Positions 7,816-16,247 of a stretch of DNA of 64,000 bases are shown piece by piece (position 1 is the first letter of the stretch; the number at the start of each line of letters is the position of its first letter). The stretch is from Brevundimonas sp. SGAir0440. GTDB lineage: Bacteria > Pseudomonadota > Alphaproteobacteria > Caulobacterales > Caulobacteraceae. Position numbers and translations under genes: made by a program. Below the pieces are notes generated by a model that did not search any database, was not told the DNA's origin, and saw only the letters and a list, made by a program, of their open reading frames with translations. The stretch spans positions 744,001-808,000 of the forward strand of contig NZ_CP039435.1 of the NCBI RefSeq assembly GCF_005484585.1, given 5' to 3'.

Positions 7816-9402
7816 ATGAGCACAGCCCCCGCCCCCCGCGAGTTCGACACCTTCGACGACGCGTTCGACGTCGACATGGAGTTCGCGCCTTCTGTTGACG
7901 ACATCGCCGCGCCGCGCAGCCCGCTTCAATTCACGCCTGCGGCTTCGGCGCAACCGGCCGGGGCGGCGCCTCAGCCCCAACCGCCGCTTCATGCTGCGCC
8001 CTTGGCGCCGGTCCCGGCCGCCCCGGCCTATGCGCCCGACGCCGCCGGCTTCAATCCGGTCGGTGACGTGGTCGCCCAGGCGCAGGCCAGTCTGATGGAC
8101 ACGGGTCTGGCCTTCACCGGTCTGGCCCCCGCCAGCAACATCGGCGAAGTCTCGGTGCCGCGCATCGCCATCCATGTCTTCGCCGAACGTCAGGACACCC
8201 TGGCCTCGGCCGAGCGTGCGGCCCAGGACCGTCGCCTGTCGCGCGCCACGACCCAGATCCGCGTCGGCGGCGTCGCTGCAGCCGTCGAAACCTATCAGCA
8301 CGAGCCCACGCCCCCGCTGATCATCGTCGAGTGCCTGAAAGACCCCCAGACCCTGCTGTGGGAAGTCGATCAGTTGGCCGAGGTGTGCGACGCCGGCACC
8401 AAGGTCGTGGTGATCGGCGCGACGAACGACATCATCCTGTTCCGCGAACTGATGCGGCGCGGGGTCAGTGAATATCTGGTCGCGCCGGTACAGCCGCTGC
8501 AGCTGATCGCAGCCATCGGCGGCCTGTTCAACGATCCGGCCCAGCCTTTCGTTGGGCGCACCATCGCCTTCGTCGGCGCGCGGGGCGGGGCGGGGGCCTC
8601 GGCCGTGGCGCACAACACGGCCTATGCGATTTCCGAGCGGATCGGCGCCAATACGGTCATCGTCGACTACGACCTGCCGTTCGGCACCGCCGGCCTGGAT
8701 TTCAACCAGGATCCGCTGAATGGCGTCGCCGACGCCCTGGGCCAGCCCGACCGGCTGGATTCGACGCTGCTGGACCGGATGATGGTTCGCTGCACTGACA
8801 AGCTGAGCCTGTTTGCGGCGCCCGCCAGTCTGGACACGGACTGGGACATCTCGACCGAGGCGTTCGAGGAGGTCACCAACCAGATCCGCGCCACGGCCCC
8901 CTTCGTCGTGCTGGACCTTCCGCATCTATGGTCGCCGTGGATGCGTCGCACCCTGATCAGCGCCGACGAGGTGGTGGTCGTAGCCACGCCGGACCTGGCG
9001 TCCCTGCGCAACGCCAAGAACATGATCGACCTGGTCCGTCAGGGCCGCCCCAATGACGCGCCGCCGCGCCTGGTGCTGAACCAGGTCGGCGTGCCGGGTC
9101 GCCCGGAAATTCCGGCGAAAGACTTCGGCGCGGCGCTGGGCGTTCATCCCAGCCTGATCATTCCGTTCGACGCCAAGACCTTTGGCGCCGCCGCCAACAA
9201 CGGCCAGATGATCCTGGACGCCGGCGCCAAGACCAAGTCGGCCGAAGCCTTCCAGACCCTGGCCCAGATCGTGTCGCGCCGCGAACTGCCGATGGTGGCG
9301 GGACCCAAGGCCAAGCCGGCGAAGGCTGGCAGGGCGGAGAAGGCCAAGCCGGCGGGCGGAGCGTCCAAATCTCTCTTCGCCAATATGTTCAAGAAGCGCT
9401 GA
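7816..9402 (+). CDS. cpaE: Pilus localisation ATPase CpaE/TadZ
   Basis: A 528-residue cytoplasmic MinD/ParA-like protein that directs Tad assembly to the pole. A Pro/Ala-rich N-terminus (about 1-105) precedes an atypical receiver-like domain (about 115-240), then the P-loop region GARGGAGAS at about residue 253. In TadZ/CpaE proteins the Walker A is already degenerate; here the usual GK pair is GA, and Arg replaces the signature Lys, so nucleotide hydrolysis may be weak or absent. The Lys/Ala-rich C-terminus (about 495-528) is unusual and basic. Two bases separate cpaD from cpaE and three separate cpaE from cpaF. Confidence 0.93.
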   Translation: MSTAPAPREFDTFDDAFDVDMEFAPSVDDIAAPRSPLQFTPAASAQPAGAAPQPQPPLHAAPLAPVPAAPAYAPDAAGFNPVGDVVAQAQASLMDTGLAFTGLAPASNIGEVSVPRIAIHVFAERQDTLASAERAAQDRRLSRATTQIRVGGVAAAVETYQHEPTPPLIIVECLKDPQTLLWEVDQLAEVCDAGTKVVVIGATNDIILFRELMRRGVSEYLVAPVQPLQLIAAIGGLFNDPAQPFVGRTIAFVGARGGAGASAVAHNTAYAISERIGANTVIVDYDLPFGTAGLDFNQDPLNGVADALGQPDRLDSTLLDRMMVRCTDKLSLFAAPASLDTDWDISTEAFEEVTNQIRATAPFVVLDLPHLWSPWMRRTLISADEVVVVATPDLASLRNAKNMIDLVRQGRPNDAPPRLVLNQVGVPGRPEIPAKDFGAALGVHPSLIIPFDAKTFGAAANNGQMILDAGAKTKSAEAFQTLAQIVSRRELPMVAGPKAKPAKAGRAEKAKPAGGASKSLFANMFKKR

Positions 9403-9405
9403 CGC

Positions 9406-11073
9406 ATGTTCGGCAAACGCACAGGTCAGCCCGGCGCCGCCCCTGCGCCCCTACGGCCGGCCCCGGCCCCCGCGCCGGCATCCGCGCACGGCGGCGAACC
9501 TGTGTCCGTGTTCAGCATGCAGGCGGCCGCCGCGCCGATGGCGGCGACGACCAACGCATCGGCCTTTGCCTATGCCGACGAGGATTTGGAACCGGCGGCC
9601 GACGCCTTCGACCGCGCGTCTGCCCCGACCCAGCCGGCGCCGGCCGATCGTCTGGACGCCCTGGCGTCGCGTCCCAAGCCTAAGCCGGCCCCTGAGGCTC
9701 CGCGTCCCACCGGCAACGTCGCCGGCACGGGCCCGAAGGCCACGGCGGGTCTCGAGCAGCTGAAAAAGGCCCAGGCGGTCGCCGAGATCGTCCGCGAACA
9801 GAGCGACTACTATCACGCCACGAAGACGACCATCTTCAACGCGCTGATGAACACCATCGATCTGGCCCAGCTGGCGCATCTGGACCAGAAGGCGGCGTCG
9901 GAAGAAATCCGAGACATCGTCGCCGAACTGGTGGCGATCAAGAACGTCTCCATGTCGGTCGCCGAGCAGGAGCATCTGGTTCAGGACATCGTCAACGACG
10001 TCCTGGGCTATGGTCCGCTGGAGCCGCTGCTGAGCCGCGACGACATCGCCGATATCATGGTCAATGGCGCGGGCCGCGTCTTCATCGAGGTCGCGGGCAA
10101 GGTCCAACTGACCAATGTCCGTTTCCGCGACAACACCCAGCTGATGAACATCTGCCAGCGGATCGTGAGCCAGGTCGGCCGCCGCGTGGACGAAAGCAGC
10201 CCCATCTGCGACGCTCGTCTGCCCGATGGTTCGCGCGTCAACGTCATCGCTCCGCCGCTGGCCATCGACGGCCCGACGCTGACGATCCGGAAGTTCAAGA
10301 AAGACAAGCTGACGATGAAGAACCTGGTGGAGTACGCCTCCATCAGTCCCGAGGGCGCGCGCGTGCTGGGCGTCATCGGCGCGTCGCGATGCAATCTGGT
10401 CATCTCGGGCGGCACCGGCTCGGGCAAGACGACCCTGCTGAACACCCTGACGGCCTTCATCGACCCGACCGAGCGCGTCATCACCTGCGAGGACGCCGCC
10501 GAACTGCAACTGCAGCAGCCGCACGTCGTGCGTCTGGAAACCCGCCCGCCGAACCTGGAAGGCCAGGGCACGATCACGATGCGGGATCTGGTCAAGAACT
10601 GTCTGCGGATGCGTCCCGAGCGGATCATCGTCGGCGAGGTGCGCGGACCCGAGGCGTTCGACCTGTTGCAGGCCATGAACACGGGCCACGACGGCTCGAT
10701 GGGCACGCTGCACGCCAACAGCCCGCGCGAAGCCATCAGCCGGATGGAGTCCATGATCACCATGGGCGGCTACGGCCTGCCGTCTAAGACGATCCGCGAG
10801 ATGATCGTCGGCTCGGTCGATGTGATCATCCAGGCCGCCCGCCTGCGCGACGGGTCGCGCCGCATCACCCACATCACCGAGGTCGTGGGCCTGGAAGGCG
10901 ATGTGATCGTGACCCAGGACCTGTTTGTCTACGACATCACTGGCGAGGACGAGAACGGCAAGATCATCGGCCGTCACCGCTCGACCGGCATCGCCCGTCC
11001 CCGCTTCTGGGACCGCGCCCGATACTACGGGCTGGAACGCGAGCTGGCCGACGCCCTGGATGCGGCGGAGTAG
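9406..11073 (+). CDS. cpaF: Pilus motor ATPase CpaF/TadA
   Basis: A 555-residue type II/IV secretion ATPase that powers Flp pilus extension and retraction. The first 110 residues are a Pro/Ala-rich linker, followed by a helical N-domain and the hexameric ATPase core. Walker A SGGTGSGKTTLL lies at about residues 334-345. The Asp/Glu boxes are present, including the segment TCEDAAELQLQQPHVVRLETR, and Walker B falls in ERIIVGEVRGPEAFDLLQAMNTGHDG. The His box LHANSPREA follows. All catalytic elements look intact. It sits directly before the TadB/TadC membrane platform genes that it drives. Confidence 0.95.
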   Translation: MFGKRTGQPGAAPAPLRPAPAPAPASAHGGEPVSVFSMQAAAAPMAATTNASAFAYADEDLEPAADAFDRASAPTQPAPADRLDALASRPKPKPAPEAPRPTGNVAGTGPKATAGLEQLKKAQAVAEIVREQSDYYHATKTTIFNALMNTIDLAQLAHLDQKAASEEIRDIVAELVAIKNVSMSVAEQEHLVQDIVNDVLGYGPLEPLLSRDDIADIMVNGAGRVFIEVAGKVQLTNVRFRDNTQLMNICQRIVSQVGRRVDESSPICDARLPDGSRVNVIAPPLAIDGPTLTIRKFKKDKLTMKNLVEYASISPEGARVLGVIGASRCNLVISGGTGSGKTTLLNTLTAFIDPTERVITCEDAAELQLQQPHVVRLETRPPNLEGQGTITMRDLVKNCLRMRPERIIVGEVRGPEAFDLLQAMNTGHDGSMGTLHANSPREAISRMESMITMGGYGLPSKTIREMIVGSVDVIIQAARLRDGSRRITHITEVVGLEGDVIVTQDLFVYDITGEDENGKIIGRHRSTGIARPRFWDRARYYGLERELADALDAAE

Positions 11074-11077
11074 GACG

Positions 11078-12055
11078 ATGCTTCCGATTCTCGCCGCCGT
11101 TCTGGCCTTCATCACCATCGGCGGACTGGGCTGGGTCTTCGTCGGTGGAGACGATTCGTCGGCCCAGGCCGTCAAGCGCGCGCAAAGCTTGGGCGAACCC
11201 AAGAAGAGCGCCGCGATCGCCCGTAAGGCCGCCGCCGCCAATACGCCCGAGGCGCGTCGCAAGCAGATCCTGCTTCAGCTTCAGGATGCCGACCGGCGAG
11301 AGCGCAAGGCGCGCACGACCCTGGCGTCGCGCCTGAAACAGGCAGGCCTGAGCCTGAGCGTGACGACCTTCTACATCATCTCGGCTGTGGTCGGGCTGGT
11401 GACCGGCCTGGGCGCGCTGATCTTCGGATTGCCGATCCTGGTGGTCATCGGTATCGCCCTGATCTTCGGTCTGGGAGTGCCGCGCTGGATCGTGGGTTTC
11501 CTCGGCAAGTCGCGGATGAAGAAGTTCTCGTTGGAGTTCCCCAACGCCGTCGACGTGATCGTGCGCGGCATCAAGTCGGGCCTGCCGGTCCACGAATGTT
11601 TCAAGATCATCGCCCGGGAGAGCCCGGCGCCGCTGGGGCCTGAGTTTCAGACGCTGGTCGAGGGCCTGGGCGTCGGCTTGACCCTGGAGCAGGCGCTGGA
11701 AAAGATGTACGGCCGGATGCCGACGTCCGAGCTGCGCTTTTTCACCATCGTCATCGCCATCCAGCAGAAGACCGGCGGCAACCTGGCCGAGGCGCTGGGC
11801 AATCTTTCGGCCGTGCTGCGCGCCCGTCGGATGATGGGCGAGAAGATCAAGGCGTTGTCGTCCGAAGCTCTGGCTTCAGCCGGCATCATCGCCTCTTTGC
11901 CGCCTGCGGTCATGACAATGGTCATGTTCACTACCCCCTCTTACATGATGCCGCTGTTCACCGATTTCCGGGGCAACTTCATGCTGCTGATGGCGGCGCT
12001 GCTGATGGCGACCGGCATCTTCGTGATGAAACGCATGATCTCGTTCAAGTTCTGA
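11078..12055 (+). CDS. tadB: Tad platform protein TadB (CpaG)
   Basis: A 325-residue inner-membrane platform protein of the Tad pilus. I start it at the ATG four bases after the cpaF stop (MLPILAAVLAF), which gives an N-terminal transmembrane helix; a longer frame would overlap cpaF. Two further helices lie around 100-145 and two at the C-terminus. The T2SSF domain covers about 150-275, with NAVDVIVRGIKSGLPVHECF and the segment FFTIVIAIQQKTGGNLAEALGNLS that is a hallmark of TadB/TadC proteins. It should interact with TadC and the CpaF ATPase. Confidence 0.92.
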   Translation: MLPILAAVLAFITIGGLGWVFVGGDDSSAQAVKRAQSLGEPKKSAAIARKAAAANTPEARRKQILLQLQDADRRERKARTTLASRLKQAGLSLSVTTFYIISAVVGLVTGLGALIFGLPILVVIGIALIFGLGVPRWIVGFLGKSRMKKFSLEFPNAVDVIVRGIKSGLPVHECFKIIARESPAPLGPEFQTLVEGLGVGLTLEQALEKMYGRMPTSELRFFTIVIAIQQKTGGNLAEALGNLSAVLRARRMMGEKIKALSSEALASAGIIASLPPAVMTMVMFTTPSYMMPLFTDFRGNFMLLMAALLMATGIFVMKRMISFKF

Positions 12056-12065
12056 AGCCCGGATC

Positions 12066-13046
12066 ATGGAAAGCTTCATCCGTTTCATCACCGACCCGCA
12101 GAACCTGCTCAGCATCGGCGTGGGTGTGCTGGTCTTCGCCACGGTCGTCACCCTGTTGTCGTCGATGACGGGTGGGGTTGCGCTGGACAAGCGAATGAAG
12201 GCGGTTGCGGAACGCCGCGACGACCTGAAGCGCCGGTCACGCGCGAACATGGCCGGCGGTCAGGGGGCGCTGCGTCACACCGACGACGGGTTCAAGAAGC
12301 GGATTGTGGATCGGCTGAATCTGTCCAAGCTTCTGGAAGATCCCAAAGTCGCTGGTCAGATGGTGCAGGCCGGTTATCGCGGGCCGCGTCCGCTGACGAC
12401 CTTCTACTTCTTCCGCTTTACCTCGCCCTTCATCTTCATGATCGTGGCGGCGTTTTATCTGTTCGTGATCAAGGTCGTGGACTGGCCCACGATGAACAAG
12501 GTGACCGCGACCATGGCGGCGGCGGTCGCGGGCTTCTATGCGCCGAACATTTATTTAAAAAATCGGATCGACAAGCGCCGCGCCTCGATCATGCAGGCGT
12601 TCCCTGACGCGCTGGACCTTCTGCTGATCTGTGTCGAGGCGGGCATGTCGATCGAGGCGGCGATCGCCAAGGTCAGCCAGGAAATGGGGCCGTCTTCGAT
12701 CGATCTGGCCGAGGAACTGTCGCTGCTGTCGGCGGAGTTGAGCTATCTGCCCGACCGTCGCATGGCCTATGAAAACCTGGGCAAGCGGACCAACCACCCC
12801 GGCGTCAAGTCGGTCGCGACCGCAATGACGCAGGCCGAGACCTATGGCACGCCGCTGGCCACCGCTCTGCGCGTCATGGCGAAGGAAAATCGCGATTTGC
12901 GGATGTCCGCCGCAGAGAAAAAGGCCTCGGCGCTGCCGGCCAAACTGACCGTGCCGATGATCCTGTTCTTCCTGCCGGTCCTGTTCATCGTCATCCTGGG
13001 TCCGGCGATCCTGAACGTCATCGACATGATGAAGGACGGGCGTTAA
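12066..13046 (+). CDS. tadC: Tad platform protein TadC (CpaH)
   Basis: A 326-residue inner-membrane protein, partner of TadB. Helices occur at about 15-35, 115-140, 145-165 and 295-320. The T2SSF domain (about 170-295) includes QAFPDALDLLLICVEAGMSIEAAI, YLPDRRMAYENLGKRTNHPGVKSVATAMTQAETYGTPLATAL and an ending FLPVLFIVILGPAIL, all strongly TadC-like. A stretch at 12550-12565 (ATTTATTTAAAAAATC) is locally AT-rich but stays in frame. It is the last gene of the cpa series; its end overlaps the convergent SRPBCC gene by four bases. Confidence 0.92.
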   Translation: MESFIRFITDPQNLLSIGVGVLVFATVVTLLSSMTGGVALDKRMKAVAERRDDLKRRSRANMAGGQGALRHTDDGFKKRIVDRLNLSKLLEDPKVAGQMVQAGYRGPRPLTTFYFFRFTSPFIFMIVAAFYLFVIKVVDWPTMNKVTATMAAAVAGFYAPNIYLKNRIDKRRASIMQAFPDALDLLLICVEAGMSIEAAIAKVSQEMGPSSIDLAEELSLLSAELSYLPDRRMAYENLGKRTNHPGVKSVATAMTQAETYGTPLATALRVMAKENRDLRMSAAEKKASALPAKLTVPMILFFLPVLFIVILGPAILNVIDMMKDGR

Positions 13047-13477
13047 GCGCGCTCCGCCGCCGCCTTCAACCCATGGGCGGCGCTTTCGAACGCCGCCTTG
13101 ATCGCCGGGCGATGCTTGTCATGGAACAGCTCGCCGCGAATGCCCGAGAAGCGGATGCCGATGGCGACGATGCAGTTGCCGGGCGCCAACTCCTCGATCT
13201 GGATGTAACGCAGGCTCTGGAACAGGAAGCCGCGCCGTTCGGCCCAGACCAGCCGTGCGCGCGGCTGCCATTCCACCACCTGGGCCGCCGACTGGCGTTC
13301 GGCCATGTCCGGCCACGCCTCGGTCATGCTCAGGCGGCCGCCATAGGCGATGGCGCCCGAGACGTCCCTGTCGATCGGGTTCCAGGCGCCCCAGCCGGAC
13401 AGGTCCGCGACCAGATCCCAGATGCGGTCCGAGGTCGCCTGAACGCCGACGCGTTTTTCGATGCGAGTGTCATCCAT
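13043..13477 (-). CDS. SRPBCC family protein
   Basis: A 144-residue protein of the START/SRPBCC (polyketide cyclase-like) fold: it opens with TRIEKRVGVQATSDRIWDLVADLSGWGAWNP, the characteristic first strand, helix and W-x-x-W-N-P loop. Beta-strand segments such as SLRYIQIEEL and NCIVAIGIRFSG follow, and a long C-terminal helix closes the ligand cavity. Such proteins bind hydrophobic ligands; no ligand can be named. It converges on tadC with a four-base overlap, and it lies 46 bases downstream of the 2Fe-2S protein gene on the same strand. Confidence 0.8.
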   Translation of the reverse strand: MDDTRIEKRVGVQATSDRIWDLVADLSGWGAWNPIDRDVSGAIAYGGRLSMTEAWPDMAERQSAAQVVEWQPRARLVWAERRGFLFQSLRYIQIEELAPGNCIVAIGIRFSGIRGELFHDKHRPAIKAAFESAAHGLKAAAERA

Positions 13478-13523
13478 GATTTCGCTGTGACACGGCTGGC
13501 CGACGGAAGAAAGGCGCCGAGCC

Positions 13524-13880
13524 TCAGTCGGCCCCGTCGATGCGCTTCAACCGCCGTCCGTCGTCCAGCCCCAGCCGCGTCTTGACCTCGAACAGGTCGG
13601 CGCCGGCCGGAATGATCAGCAGCTTCTTGGGCTGGGCCGTGTTGACGGCGACGACGGCGCCCTTGGGGCAGATGTCGAAACAGTCGGCGCCGACGACCAT
13701 CAGCTCGCCTTTGCGACCCTGTTTGCCCTTCTTGAGGTGCAGATATTTGCGCAACGCCTTCTTCAGCGTCAGGTCGCCGCCGGGGCCGAAGCCGCCGTCC
13801 AGCTTTTTCGAACATTTGCGACATACCAGAACGACGTCGCGCCATTCCGTCTTTGCGCTCTTGAAGCCCTTCTCACCCAT
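13524..13880 (-). CDS. 2Fe-2S thioredoxin-like ferredoxin
   Basis: A 118-residue protein with VCRKCSKKL near residues 19-27 and a second cysteine pair in GADCFDICPKGAV (about residues 65-77). A CxxC followed at a distance by CxxxC is the pattern of thioredoxin-like 2Fe-2S ferredoxins, often annotated as (2Fe-2S) ferredoxin domain proteins. The segment between is strongly basic (KKALRKYLHLKKGKQGRKG). I start it at the ATG ending at 13880; an upstream TTG at 13916 would add 12 residues. Neither start has a strong ribosome-binding site. The redox partner is unknown. Confidence 0.7.
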   Translation of the reverse strand: MGEKGFKSAKTEWRDVVLVCRKCSKKLDGGFGPGGDLTLKKALRKYLHLKKGKQGRKGELMVVGADCFDICPKGAVVAVNTAQPKKLLIIPAGADLFEVKTRLGLDDGRRLKRIDGAD

Positions 13881-13969
13881 GCGGACAGAAATCGGCGTTC
13901 GCGACGGCTTGCACAAGCGGGTGCAGCGCCGTCACCTGTCGTCGGGCTGAAATTTCAAGGGACCTTCAC

Positions 13970-15270
13970 ATGCGCCGACTGTTCGCCGCGTCCACACTGG
14001 CGCTTTCGCTCGCCGCCGGCGCCGCTCAGGCTCAGGTCGATACGGCCGGCGTGGACGCCGCCGTCCAGCGCGTCCTGCCCGAGGTCGTCGCCTGGCGGCG
14101 CGATTTCCACCAGCATCCCGAACTGGGCTTCGCCGAGACCCGCTCGGCCGGGTGATCGCCGACCATCTGCGATCGCTGGGGCTGGAAGTGCGCACCGGGG
14201 TCGGCAAGACGGGCGTGATCGGCGTGTTGCGCGGCGCACGGCCGGGCCGGACGGTGGCCCTGCGCGCCGATATGGACGCCCTGCCGGTTCAGGAGGCGAC
14301 GGGCCTCGACTTCGCCTCGAGCACGACCGGGACCTATATGGGCAATACGGTGCCGGTGGCCCACGCCTGCGGCCACGACATGCATATGGCCATGCTGATG
14401 GGCGCGGCCGAGGTGCTGGCCGGTGTGAAGGACCGGATCGCCGGCACGGTGGTCTTCGTCTTCCAGCCGGCCGAGGAGGGCGCGCCTCCGGGAGAGCCCA
14501 AGGGCGGCGCGGCCCTGATGATCGCCGAAGGGGCGCTGGACGATCCCAAACCTGAGGCCATCTTCGGCCTGCACGTCGTGCCGGGCCGTCCGGGCAGCGT
14601 CTTCTATCGGCCGGAAGGTTTTATGGCCGCCTCCGACCGCGTGGACATCCGGCTGAAGGGCAAGCAGACGCACGGCGCCTGGCCCTAGCGCGGGGTCGAT
14701 GTGATCGCTGTGGCTGGCCAGGTGGTCGAGACGGTCAACACCCTGACCGCCCGCACGGTCGATCCGACCACGACCCCGACCGTCTTCACCATCGCCACGA
14801 TCAACGCCGGTGTCCGCTACAACATCATCCCCGACAGCGCGACGCTGTCGGGCACCCTGCGCACCTTCGATACGGACCAGCGCGACGCCCTGGTCGCCCG
14901 CGCCGAAACCGCCATCGACCATGTCGCCGAGGCCTACGGCGCCACCGCCGAGTTCGGCGTCAGACAGAACGCCGCCCTGGTGTTCAACGACCCCGGCCTG
15001 TCCGCCTGGCTGGCCCCGGTTTTGACCGAGGCGGCGGGCGCGGGGAACGTCAACCCCGCCACGCCTCCGACCACGGTGGCCGAGGACTTCAGCTATTTTC
15101 AGCAGGTCATCCCCGGCGTCTTCTACCATCTCGGCGCCAGTCCCGACGGCGTCGATCCCGCGACCTCCGCGCCCAACCACTCGCCGGAGTTCTCACCCAA
15201 CGAGAAGGTCCTGCCGCTGGGGGTGAAGACGCAAGTGCTGACGGCGCTGCGGTTCCTGGAGCGGAGTTAG
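13970..15270 (+). pseudogene. M20 family amidohydrolase, frameshifted and interrupted
   Basis: The gene would encode a secreted M20D amidohydrolase (HipO/AbgB-like) of about 433 residues, but it is broken twice. A signal peptide (to AQAQ) and PEVVAWRRDFHQHPELGFAETRSAG run in frame 2 until a TGA at 14153. The protein continues one frame over from GTG 14152 (VIADHLRSLG), which implies one missing base near 14150. Metal-binding motifs ALRADMDALP and HACGHDMHMAML follow. At 14686 TAG replaces the Trp expected in the GAWPW-RGVD motif, and the same frame then continues to 15270. Sequence is otherwise well preserved, so the damage looks recent; sequencing error is possible for the frameshift. Confidence 0.85.
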
Positions 15271-15417
15271 GATGGGAAGAGTGCGTGAGGCAATGTCGCA
15301 AGCCCACGCCTAACGGTCATTAAGCGATTCTACTGGCGACGCTGATAACGATGCTATGTAGCTGACATGACCTAGCCAGCAGGACTAGCTCGAGCGCTTG
15401 ACGAGGTTACGTCCCGA
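15271..15417. other. AT-richer gap with no recognisable feature
   Basis: This 147-base gap between the broken amidohydrolase and the orphan membrane protein is visibly AT-richer than its surroundings. I see no clear promoter, terminator or short gene in it, and no convincing Shine-Dalgarno before the ATG at 15418. Confidence 0.4.
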
Positions 15418-16146
15418 ATGGGCGGTGAGATCATCTTCATGGTTCCAGCCGTGATCGGCTTCGCCGCTATGGCGACGATCGGCGGCACTCTCTTGCTCTG
15501 GCTTGTGTGGATCGCAGCTCGCCGATGGGGTCCTCCCTCATCGCGAGCGGCGCCTCCACGCTTCCCGGTCGGCGGGACAACTGCGGTGCTGCTCGCCATA
15601 TCCTTGCCAGTCGGTTGCGTCCGGGCTTGCCCGCCTGTTCCGCAACCCGAAAGCGCTAAGATCGTGGCGGCTTTCGAGGTGCCGCTGACCACGGCGGTGG
15701 AACGGGCCAACTTCCTGACCATCCTCAAAGCTGAGGCGGCCATTGGGGGGCTAGACGTCAATATCGAGACGGCAGAGGAGATGGACCGTTGGAACGAGAT
15801 GGGGCTTGAGCTTAGCAAGTCGATCGAAGCAACAGTTTATCGCAGTGGTGACATTCGCCAAAGCGAAGCTCGCGCCTCGGACCAGCATCACCTCGGCCAT
15901 GCTTGGATATCGTTCGAACGAGGTGAAGACCCATCACTGGCTCGGCGCTTCCGTGAGCGGCTAATGTCACGGATCGTTGAGCGCTGGCCCGGTACCCTGA
16001 GCGTGCCGGTCGCCCAGACAGGGTCCCTCCCGCACAAGAAGGATTTGCGCCGGAGCGACCACGGCTATGAAATCGACCCATCCAGATTAGCGGGATACAT
16101 CTGCGGGACCGCTCCCGGTAACGCCCCCAAGTCGGCCTGCGACTAA
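15418..16146 (+). CDS. Orphan membrane protein of unknown function
   Basis: I do not recognise this 242-residue protein. It begins with two hydrophobic segments (about residues 5-32 and 53-70) separated by a basic Arg/Pro-rich loop; the second ends in a Cys-containing GCVRACPP motif that resembles, but does not match, a lipobox. The rest (about 80-242) is a soluble, presumably periplasmic domain with mixed charge and a C-terminal Cys pair (YICGT and SACD). Codon use is less GC-rich than in neighbouring genes and no strong ribosome-binding site precedes the ATG. It may be a foreign gene inserted beside a decaying one. Confidence 0.6.
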   Translation: MGGEIIFMVPAVIGFAAMATIGGTLLLWLVWIAARRWGPPSSRAAPPRFPVGGTTAVLLAISLPVGCVRACPPVPQPESAKIVAAFEVPLTTAVERANFLTILKAEAAIGGLDVNIETAEEMDRWNEMGLELSKSIEATVYRSGDIRQSEARASDQHHLGHAWISFERGEDPSLARRFRERLMSRIVERWPGTLSVPVAQTGSLPHKKDLRRSDHGYEIDPSRLAGYICGTAPGNAPKSACD

Positions 16147-16247
16147 GCGACCGAAAGGTGATGCCCGTTAACCATCCTTGTCAGAATTATCGGCGGGTCC
16201 GGTTTGAGGTGAGCCAAATGGGCTAGATTTGATATCGACGGCCGCAC

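Noticed and set aside
9451..11262. Long antisense open frame opposite cpaF
   Set aside because: Mirrors cpaF and tadB; His/Asp/Gln-rich translation typical of reverse reading of GC-rich genes.
16167..16175. Good CtrA half-site GTTAACCAT
   Set aside because: It lies between two convergent genes, where no promoter is expected; likely chance.
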